This document shows positions 1 through 5,534 of a DNA stretch of 5,534 bases, piece by piece. Source of the DNA: an uncultured Bacteriovorax sp. (GTDB taxonomy: Bacteria; Bdellovibrionota; Bacteriovoracia; Bacteriovoracales; Bacteriovoracaceae); NCBI GenBank assembly GCA_946482295.1, contig CAMLRB010000226.1, positions 1-5,534 of the forward strand, given 5' to 3'. A model generated the notes under the pieces. That model saw only the letters and a list, made by a program, of their open reading frames with translations. It ran no database searches and was not told where the DNA came from. The first letter of the stretch is position 1. Every line of letters starts with the position of its first letter. The position numbers and the translations under genes were made by a program.

Positions 1-953
1 CTCAACTAACATATCAGGCTTTTCATGGGGAAAAGCCTTTCGGAAATATTCATAATATCCAAAATATAGAGGACGAAATACCTGATCATGATATTCTGAC
101 AGCTGGATTTCCCTGCCAGCCATTTTCCTTAGCCGGAGTATCAAAAAAGAATAGTCTTGGAAGATTACATGGCTTTGACGACCCTACGCAAGGCACAGAG
201 TTTTTTAAAGTTAAGGAAATTCTCAGATTAAAACAACCTGTTGCATTTCTATTAGAAAACGTAAAAAATTTAAAAAGCCATGATAATGGGAATACTTTTC
301 AAATTATTAATGAAGCATTAGAGAATATTGGATATACTTTTGATTCAAAAATAATTGATGCTTCAAGATGGGTACCTCAACATCGGGAAAGGATTTTTTT
401 CATCGGCTTTAGAAGTGATTTGAATATTACAAGGAATGAAATAAGGAATCTTTTTCCAGTGCCACCTGAAAAAAGAATTTACGAATTAAACGATATCTTA
501 TTTTCTGAAAAGAAAATTCAGGAAACATATGGTGAGAAATATACTCTTGGTCCCGGAACCTGGGACACTTTACAAAGGCACAAAACAAAACATGAAGGAT
601 TGGGCAATGGATTTGGATATGGCATGATTTCAGCTCCTTTTGTAGACAAGATTACAAGAACGATATCTGCAAGATATCATAAAGATGGTGCAGAGATATT
701 AATTGAGCAACCGGGAAGAAGACCGCGAAGGCTTACCCCTTTGGAAGCCTGTAAGCTTCAGGGATTTCCAGAGGAGTGTTACAAATTTTATAATGGCGAA
801 TTAAAGCAGCCTGTGTCGGATTCTCAAGCTTATAAACAATTTGGAAACTCTGTAGCCGTACCCGTCATTAGTGCATTGGCAGAAAATCTAACTCAATTTA
901 TAGAAGAAAGAAATTTATTGGAGTTAGCACGTCAATTGAATAATGCGGTTTAA
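1..953 (+). CDS. dcm: Dcm-type DNA (cytosine-5) methyltransferase, 5'-truncated by window edge
   Basis: This enzyme transfers a methyl group from S-adenosylmethionine to C5 of cytosine in a specific DNA site. The frame is open from base 3 and shows 316 residues; the beginning, including the SAM-binding FxGxGG motif I, lies before the window. Visible motifs in order are: IV, GFPCQPFSLAG, with catalytic Cys codon at 114-116; VI, ENV at 255-263; VIII, QHRER at 378-392; IX, RPRRLTPLEA, from 720; and X, QFGNSVAVPV, near 837-866. The target-recognition region (about 530-700) contains GNGFGYGM and TRTISARYHKDGAEILIE, very like E. coli Dcm and M.EcoRII as I remember them, so a CCWGG or CCNGG target is likely (inference). 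A TTG at 420 is only an internal codon: motifs IV, VI and VIII lie upstream of it in the same frame. The gene is first in a tight operon with an EcoRII-N/GHKL gene and vsr, so its likely job is self-protection. Confidence 0.96.
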   Translation, partial: QLTYQAFHGEKPFGNIHNIQNIEDEIPDHDILTAGFPCQPFSLAGVSKKNSLGRLHGFDDPTQGTEFFKVKEILRLKQPVAFLLENVKNLKSHDNGNTFQIINEALENIGYTFDSKIIDASRWVPQHRERIFFIGFRSDLNITRNEIRNLFPVPPEKRIYELNDILFSEKKIQETYGEKYTLGPGTWDTLQRHKTKHEGLGNGFGYGMISAPFVDKITRTISARYHKDGAEILIEQPGRRPRRLTPLEACKLQGFPEECYKFYNGELKQPVSDSQAYKQFGNSVAVPVISALAENLTQFIEERNLLELARQLNNAV

Positions 954-964
954 CATTTTAGTAT

Positions 965-3595
965 ATGGATGTTTTAAGTAAGGCAATATCGGCAGTCCGT
1001 GCCAACGAGATTAATTTCTTTAAGTTTCTAAGGCCTAACGATACTGGTAACACAGGTAGTCATCAGTCAGGTATTCTTGTGTCTAAGAAAGCTAATGAAA
1101 TTATGTTCCCTGGTAAATCACCAAAGGAGAAGACTGAACGCACTGTTTCCATTACATGGCCTAATGGTAAAGTAACAGATAATCATTTTAAATATTATAA
1201 ATCCAAAAATGAGTTTCGGATCACAAACTTTGGTAGAGGCTTTGATTATATGAATAAGAATTCTTTAGGGAATTTATTTATTCTTTCAATGATTGATTAT
1301 GAAAACTATCAAGGTTTTTTTATTTCAGACCAGAATGATATTGATTCTTTTTTGAATGAATTTGGCCTGAGTAGAAAAAGTGACAATGCCATAATCCAGA
1401 AAACTAACTTATTGCCTCTAAGTATTGACAATGAGTCTGAAAATCAAACAAACTATTATGGTGATGATAGGGAAATCAAAGCTAAATTCAAACCTAGGGC
1501 ACGACTATTACTTCAATTAGGGGATCAGCTAATTAAGAATGAAAATATTGCGTTAGTTGAATTAGTAAAAAATGCCTATGACGCTGATGCTACTTATGTA
1601 AACATTTCTATGGAACACATAGATGATCCTATAACTGGTATAATCATAATTGAGGATGATGGGCACGGGATGACTGCAGATATTGTGGAAAATGTTTGGC
1701 TTGAACCTGGAAGTGATTTCAAGTCCCAAAAAATGAAAAACTTAGAAATGTCACCTAAATTTCAAAGACTTCCTATAGGCGAAAAAGGAATAGGGCGTTT
1801 TGGGGTCCACAAGCTAGGAAACGTTATTGAGATGACTACTAAAGCTGCTAATTCAAATGAGGTATATGTTAAAATAGATTGGACCGATTTCAGCAATTAT
1901 GAGTATCTAGAAGATGTACCAATTAAAATTCTAATCCGTGATGTTCCCAAGATCTTTCAGAACGGAAGAACAGGAACTAATATTTCTATTAGTAAGTTAC
2001 GAAAAACATGGGAGAGGGGCGTCGCACGTGAGGTAAAAAGATCAATAACCGCACTAGCTTCCCCATTTGAAAACAATAACACATTTAAACCGTCTTTTGA
2101 TATCTTGGACAAACCTTGGTGGTTTGAAGGTTTGTTAAAGTGGGAAGACGTTAAAGAATATTCTCTTTTTAGATTTGACGTAACGATGGAAGGAAATTCG
2201 ATTGTAGCATTTGATTATGAATTTACTCCTTGGCCTACAATGACTAAAGTTTTCCCTAGAAAAATAGACCGGGGTTCTGACTTTATAAATAATTTCGAAA
2301 CATTACGATTTAGAAATGATCATGGGAAAGAAGATTTTTTCTCACTAAACAATTATGCGATAGGGAAGGTTAGATTTCAAGGACATATTTTTGACTTAGA
2401 TTCATTCATATTAAAGTTTGGTGTTTCAGATAAGACTGGTTTTAAAAAATATTTACGAACTAATGGCGGTGTAAAAGTTTTCAGAGATGGGCTTAGAGTC
2501 TATGATTACGGCGAACCTGAAAATGATTGGCTTAGTCTCGATTTTCGGCGTTTTCAACAGCCTACAAAAGCCGTAAGTAATAATCTTATCATAGGAGCAG
2601 TATATTTAGATAGACGAACAAGTTCAGACTTAATTGAGAAAACTAATCGGGAAGGTTTTGTTGAAAATGATGCATACAGGGCTTTTAGAAATGCTATTTT
2701 ATATGCCCTAGATTTAATTGAAATTTTAAGAGTTAGTGATAAGAGGCTATTAAAAGAAGTTTATGGACCGACCCCTAAATCTGCTCCACTTATGTCAACT
2801 TTAGAAGAGGCAAAAGTTTATGTTGAAAGTAAAGTGGAAGATAATGAAACTAAAAACCAGATCGTAAAATATTTTTCTAAGATCGAATCTGATTATAAAA
2901 AAGTAAGTGAAAATCTTCTGAAAGCTGCTGGTGCAGGCCTGAGTATGTCCGTTGTAGTTCATGAAGTTGAAAAAATAATTTATGAAATTGAAAAAGTTTT
3001 ACAAGCTGAAAATGCTTCGGAAAGAGTTTTAAATCTTGTAAAGCACCTCTCCTCATTAATTGATGGATATGCAGAAATAATTAGGAAATCAAATCAGCAA
3101 AATGAAAATATTGTTGAGATAATCGATCAAGCACTATTTAACACTGAATATAGACTGTCATCACATAACATACAACTAATAAAAGAGTATAAAAAATTTG
3201 ACGGAACTCGAAAAATAAAAATTGCCAAGAATCTACTTATAGGAAGTCTGATGAACATAATCGACAATTCTATTTATTGGCTTGACCAAAAATCCTTTCA
3301 AGCCATAGAAAAGAAAGAAGATTATCAAAAGAAAATTTACATTAATTTATTTGAAGACGAGCATTATCTAAACTTAGTCGCCGCCGATAATGGACCTGGA
3401 TTTTTAATTCCAACTGAGGACGCAACTGAACCTTTTGTTACTGCGAAAACTGGAGGCATAGGCTTAGGTCTCCATATTGTGAATGAAATCATGGAGGCTC
3501 AGAATGGCAGACTTTTTTTTCCTGAAAACAGTGATTTTATCTTACCTGCAGAATTTAGTACTGGAGCTATTATATGTCTTACTTTAAAAAAATAA
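965..3595 (+). CDS. EcoRII-N DNA-binding domain fused to MORC/Hsp90-like GHKL ATPase and histidine-kinase-like module
   Basis: This 876-residue protein has no membrane segment and is probably cytosolic. Residues 1-135 resemble the EcoRII N-terminal (B3-like) effector-site-binding domain: NDTGNTGSHQ at 25-34 and KNEFRITNFGRG at 81-92 match the EcoRII N-arm and C-arm from memory. Residues 176-370 form a GHKL ATPase: N-box E199/N203 in ELVKNAYDAD, G1 EDDGHGM at 230-236, G2 GEKGIGRFG at 272-280, then GTNISIS at 337-343. Residues 371-565 look like the S5-type transducer, with FRDGLRVYDYGEP and WLSLDFRR (506-529), typical of bacterial MORC-like ATPases. Residues 600-730 are helical with an H-box-like VVHEVEK (His666). 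Residues 740-876 form a second GHKL domain of kinase type: N-box NIIDN at 764-768, G1 DNGPGF at 808-813, G2 TGGIGLGLHIVNE at 829-841. Both ATPase sites look intact. The ATG lies 11 bp after the methyltransferase stop, and the EcoRII-N similarity begins almost at residue 1, supporting this start. Likely role: an ATP-dependent sensor of DNA sites that signals to the next gene product (inference). Kinase activity is unproven. Confidence 0.93.
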   Translation: MDVLSKAISAVRANEINFFKFLRPNDTGNTGSHQSGILVSKKANEIMFPGKSPKEKTERTVSITWPNGKVTDNHFKYYKSKNEFRITNFGRGFDYMNKNSLGNLFILSMIDYENYQGFFISDQNDIDSFLNEFGLSRKSDNAIIQKTNLLPLSIDNESENQTNYYGDDREIKAKFKPRARLLLQLGDQLIKNENIALVELVKNAYDADATYVNISMEHIDDPITGIIIIEDDGHGMTADIVENVWLEPGSDFKSQKMKNLEMSPKFQRLPIGEKGIGRFGVHKLGNVIEMTTKAANSNEVYVKIDWTDFSNYEYLEDVPIKILIRDVPKIFQNGRTGTNISISKLRKTWERGVAREVKRSITALASPFENNNTFKPSFDILDKPWWFEGLLKWEDVKEYSLFRFDVTMEGNSIVAFDYEFTPWPTMTKVFPRKIDRGSDFINNFETLRFRNDHGKEDFFSLNNYAIGKVRFQGHIFDLDSFILKFGVSDKTGFKKYLRTNGGVKVFRDGLRVYDYGEPENDWLSLDFRRFQQPTKAVSNNLIIGAVYLDRRTSSDLIEKTNREGFVENDAYRAFRNAILYALDLIEILRVSDKRLLKEVYGPTPKSAPLMSTLEEAKVYVESKVEDNETKNQIVKYFSKIESDYKKVSENLLKAAGAGLSMSVVVHEVEKIIYEIEKVLQAENASERVLNLVKHLSSLIDGYAEIIRKSNQQNENIVEIIDQALFNTEYRLSSHNIQLIKEYKKFDGTRKIKIAKNLLIGSLMNIIDNSIYWLDQKSFQAIEKKEDYQKKIYINLFEDEHYLNLVAADNGPGFLIPTEDATEPFVTAKTGGIGLGLHIVNEIMEAQNGRLFFPENSDFILPAEFSTGAIICLTLKK

Positions 3596-3598
3596 GTT

Positions 3599-4969
3599 AT
3601 GAATCTACCTTTAAATGGGAGAGTTGCGATTATTGATGACCAATTTAGACACGCCCAGCCTATTATTCAGATTTTATCAAAGAAACAGTTGCCTCATACA
3701 TATTTTTCCGGAGAGTTAAAGTATCTACCGGAAGAAGGGCAAAATTCCAATGATATTAGGTTATTATTTTTAGACATCAATTTAATTGATGATAGTGAAC
3801 ACGAAAATAAAGTTCTTAAAGCAAAATTACTCCCTGTTCTTAACCGAGTAATTTCGCCAACTAACTACCCATATGTGATAGTTTTATGGAGCAGGCATGA
3901 GCATCACAGAAGTTTATTAGAAGACGATATATTTAGGAATGAGTTAAAACATAAAGCTCCAATTGGATATGTTTCTGCCGATAAGTATAATTTTTTTAAC
4001 TTAGATGGAGAGCGCCAAGATGATTTTGATGAAAAGATTGAAGAATTATTCGAGAAAGTTAACTCGCTAATCGAGAAATTTCCTTCATACAATTATCTAT
4101 TAAAATGGGAAAATATTGTCCATACGTCTACCGACAAAACCTTGCAAGATGTGTTTAAAACTATTAATCAGAGCGGAAACTGGGAAGAAAATGCAAACTA
4201 TTTAATTAATAAGTTTGGATCAAGCTATTTAGGCGCTTACTTTAAAACATCGACCAACGAGCAAAAAATTAAAGCTAGTTATCAAGCATTTAACTCGGTT
4301 TTCTTAGATACCTTAGAATCAATTTCGTCAACTAACAAAATTGATAATGCTGTAGAATTGAAATATGATGGTGAAAGAATTGACATTGATAATAAATACT
4401 ATATCAATAAAAAGTTACTTGTTGTTGATGATAAAATATTTAATTATCCTGGAAGCATAATAGAAGATAAAGATGTTTCTCAGAAATCCTATTTTAATGA
4501 TCTTCTCGCTAAGTCTTTATCGTCAAATATAATAAGAGAACGTGTAAAAGCAGAGAATAAAGGTGCCGAATCCAAGGCTATAAATCAGCTGGTTTTTGAT
4601 GAACTAAAACTAATACGAGAAAATATCCGGAAAAAAATAATTAATGTTCATTGCTTTGTAACCCCGCTTTGCGATTTCATACAAAAGAATAATCATAAAT
4701 TTGACAGAGCTGTAAGTGGTATAATTATTTCTAATGAAAATAGGCAATATATTGATGACAAGCATGAATCCATATTTATTTCACCTAGTTTTGAATACAA
4801 CGCGGAATTTTACTTTTTAATTCTAGATTTTCGTTGTTTTCATACTAACCTTTTAACCGAAGGAGAATTTTTACGTCCTTTATTTAGAGTTCGTCAACAA
4901 TTATTAGCAGAAATACAGTCCAAATTAGCGAGGCATATAAGTAGACAAGGAATATTATTTATCGATTAA
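3599..4969 (+). CDS. Atypical response-regulator receiver protein with unknown C-terminal domain
   Basis: This 456-residue soluble protein starts 3 bp after the stop of the GHKL/kinase gene. Residues 7-135 follow the receiver pattern. Strand 1, VAIIDDQ, carries the acidic pair D13/D14; RLLFLDINL carries the likely phospho-acceptor D59 (codon 3773-3775); VIVLWSRH offers the conserved Ser at 98; APIGYVSADK offers a Lys at 129. The Lys lacks the usual following proline, so that assignment is less sure. Residues about 165-456 match no domain I can name: there is no helix-turn-helix, GGDEF, AAA+ or convincing nuclease motif. The tail has a helical FRVRQQLLAEIQSKLARHIS segment (429-448) and ends in RQGILFID. 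Adjacency suggests it accepts phosphate from, or binds, the kinase-like module of its neighbour (inference). Output could be effector activity or control of the Vsr-like nuclease. G+C is low (about 18-32% in the lines I counted). No Shine-Dalgarno precedes the start; the receiver strand beginning at residue 8 supports the ATG chosen. Confidence 0.85.
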   Translation: MNLPLNGRVAIIDDQFRHAQPIIQILSKKQLPHTYFSGELKYLPEEGQNSNDIRLLFLDINLIDDSEHENKVLKAKLLPVLNRVISPTNYPYVIVLWSRHEHHRSLLEDDIFRNELKHKAPIGYVSADKYNFFNLDGERQDDFDEKIEELFEKVNSLIEKFPSYNYLLKWENIVHTSTDKTLQDVFKTINQSGNWEENANYLINKFGSSYLGAYFKTSTNEQKIKASYQAFNSVFLDTLESISSTNKIDNAVELKYDGERIDIDNKYYINKKLLVVDDKIFNYPGSIIEDKDVSQKSYFNDLLAKSLSSNIIRERVKAENKGAESKAINQLVFDELKLIRENIRKKIINVHCFVTPLCDFIQKNNHKFDRAVSGIIISNENRQYIDDKHESIFISPSFEYNAEFYFLILDFRCFHTNLLTEGEFLRPLFRVRQQLLAEIQSKLARHISRQGILFID

Positions 4970-4974
4970 TTTTA

Positions 4975-5397
4975 ATGGACGTCCACAATCCTCAACAGCG
5001 CTCGAAAAATATGGCGGCTATTAAAAATACGGCTACCAAAGAAGAAGTGCGATTAGGGAAAGCATTATGGCAGGCTGGATTTCGATACAGAAAAAACAAC
5101 AAAACAGTTTTTGGCAAACCTGATTTTACTTTTAAGAAATACAAGGTCGCTGTTTTTGTAGACAGCGAGTTTTTTCATGGCAAGGATTTCGACACAAAAA
5201 AGAAACCGGTCAATAATGCTGATTTTTGGCTCAAAAAAATCTCCCGCAACATTGAACGCGATAAAGAAGTAAACGCTCACCTACAATCTCAAGGATGGAC
5301 TGTCATTCGGTTTTGGAGTCTTGATGTCAAAAAGAACCTTGACACCTGCGTGGCAGTCATTCGGGAAGCGATAGCAAACGCTGCCACCAAACCTTAA
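4975..5397 (+). CDS. vsr: Vsr-family (very short patch repair) endonuclease, zinc-site-less variant
   Basis: E. coli Vsr nicks 5' of the T in T:G mismatches made by deamination of 5-methylcytosine at Dcm sites. This 140-residue protein is near the usual length (E. coli about 156). It starts with the family signature MDVHNPQQRSKNMAAIK, which fixes the ATG, 5 bp after the previous stop. Catalytic-core counterparts are E23/E24, D50 in GKPDF, D63 in VFVDS and H68 in FFHGKD. Aromatic residues F66, F67 and W85 align with the mismatch-intercalating F67, W68 and W86 of E. coli Vsr. The conserved NIERDKEVNAHLQSQGW stretch (92-108) is present. The four E. coli zinc ligands (C66, H71, C73, C117) are replaced by E65, K70, F72 and L116, so no zinc is expected. 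By hand count it is about 41% G+C, richer than the gene before it. It could repair deaminated methylation sites made by the upstream methyltransferase, or be the nuclease effector of the operon. Family assignment is firm; role is open. Confidence 0.94.
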   Translation: MDVHNPQQRSKNMAAIKNTATKEEVRLGKALWQAGFRYRKNNKTVFGKPDFTFKKYKVAVFVDSEFFHGKDFDTKKKPVNNADFWLKKISRNIERDKEVNAHLQSQGWTVIRFWSLDVKKNLDTCVAVIREAIANAATKP

Positions 5398-5411
5398 ATC
5401 CCTCTTAAAAA

Positions 5412-5443
5412 TCCTAAAGTTCTCCTAAAGCCATTGGTTTAGG
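5412..5443. repeat. Short direct repeat TCCTAAAG x2 overlapping a small CCTAAA/TTTAGG hairpin
   Basis: TCCTAAAG occurs at 5412-5419 and again at 5423-5430, 11 bp apart, about one helical turn. The second copy can pair with TTTAGG at 5438-5443, forming a 6-bp stem with a short inner CC/GG pairing. A further CCTAAA lies at 5488-5493. No T-run follows the stem, so it is not a standard intrinsic terminator. It could be an operator-like site, part of the downstream gene's control region, or chance in a small intergenic gap. Confidence 0.25.
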
Positions 5444-5504
5444 CACAGTTGTTGAAAACTGACATGTAAGACCTATCGGATTATTAACCTAAATACTTAC
5501 GATC

Positions 5505-5534
5505 ATGAAACCGATTAAAAACTTATGGCTGGGA
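5505..5534 (+). CDS. Possible start of the next gene, cut by window edge
   Basis: An ATG at 5505 opens a frame reading MKPIKNLWLG to the window end. Two lysines followed by hydrophobic residues would suit the beginning of a signal peptide or membrane segment, but ten residues are too few to assign anything. It lies 107 bp after the vsr stop, so it is probably outside the operon. No Shine-Dalgarno precedes it, as with the other genes here. Confidence 0.4.
   Translation, partial: MKPIKNLWLG

Larger units (their letters stand above)
1..5397 (+). other. Probable four-gene operon: methyltransferase, EcoRII-N/GHKL/kinase, receiver protein, Vsr
   Basis: All four genes are on one strand with gaps of 11, 3 and 5 bp, leaving no room for internal promoters or terminators between them. 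None of the three internal starts has a purine-rich Shine-Dalgarno sequence; the bases before each ATG are A/T-rich, as is common in Bacteroidota. Translation may rely on coupling or on AT-rich leaders (inference). The promoter and the first part of the methyltransferase gene lie upstream of the window. No clear rho-independent terminator follows vsr. Confidence 0.8.

Noticed and set aside
662..678. 17-base perfect inverted repeat, GATATCT-GCA-AGATATC
   Set aside because: It encodes the conserved Dcm segment TISARYH, so codon constraint explains it; no regulatory role is suggested this deep in the gene.
420..953. A separate 177-residue gene starting at TTG 420
   Set aside because: The frame is open back to base 3 and holds methyltransferase motifs IV, VI and VIII, so this is only the C-terminal part of the truncated methyltransferase.
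3904..4092. Minus-strand 62-residue reading frame
   Set aside because: It lies wholly inside the receiver-protein gene, is low-complexity Ser/Leu/Phe-rich, and matches nothing; it is an antisense shadow.
4337..4366. Possible PD-(D/E)XK nuclease motif around DNAVELKYDG (E253/K255)
   Set aside because: No properly spaced upstream acidic residue on a strand and no supporting context; ELK tripeptides are common by chance.
4412..4433. Second receiver-like strand, KKLLVVDDK, in the 456-residue protein
   Set aside because: No following phospho-acceptor Asp strand or Ser/Thr and Lys strands occur at receiver spacing; likely coincidental.
5065..5280. Minus-strand 71-residue reading frame
   Set aside because: It lies opposite the well-conserved catalytic core of vsr and has no recognisable domain.
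5424..5461. Intrinsic terminator after vsr (stems CCTAAA/TTTAGG and CAGTT/AACTG)
   Set aside because: Both stems are short and AT-rich, and neither is followed by a T-run.
5452..5479. Sigma-70-like promoter, TTGAAA then TATCGG with 16-bp spacing
   Set aside because: The -10 match is poor, the sequence looks Bacteroidota-like where different promoter consensus applies, and no TAnnTTTG element is clear.

Overview
The window carries one compact, plus-strand, restriction-modification-like operon of four genes, followed by about 100 bp of intergenic DNA and what may be the first codons of another gene. The DNA is AT-rich. Three internal starts lie 11, 3 and 5 bp after the preceding stop, and none has a recognisable Shine-Dalgarno sequence. 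That combination, with the protein flavour, suggests a Bacteroidota-type bacterium. This is inference; no taxonomic marker is present.

Layout: (1) positions 1-953, a 5'-truncated Dcm-type cytosine-C5 DNA methyltransferase, with target-recognition region and motifs close to E. coli Dcm / M.EcoRII (CCWGG family). (2) 965-3595, an 876-residue multidomain protein: an EcoRII-N-like (B3-type) DNA-binding domain, a MORC/Hsp90/MutL-like GHKL ATPase with its transducer region, a helical segment with a histidine-kinase-like H-box, and a second GHKL ATPase of histidine-kinase type. (3) 3599-4969, a 456-residue protein with an atypical receiver domain at the N-terminus and a large C-terminal region I do not recognise. 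(4) 4975-5397, a Vsr-family endonuclease that keeps its catalytic residues but has lost all four zinc ligands of E. coli Vsr.

How they may work together: the methyltransferase, the EcoRII-N domain and Vsr belong to families whose founding members all act on CCWGG (Dcm/M.EcoRII methylate it, EcoRII-N binds it, Vsr nicks its deaminated T:G form). The catalytic nuclease domain that follows EcoRII-N in the EcoRII enzyme is absent. In its place are two ATPases, the second looking like a histidine kinase, with a receiver protein encoded 3 bp downstream. The simplest hypothesis is a defence system in which self DNA is protected by methylation and an unmethylated site is sensed by the EcoRII-N domain. 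ATP-driven change or phosphotransfer would then pass the signal to the receiver protein. The effector would be the Vsr-like nuclease, the unknown C-terminal domain of the receiver protein, or a protein outside the window. Domain identities are well supported by motifs; the signalling scheme is inference.
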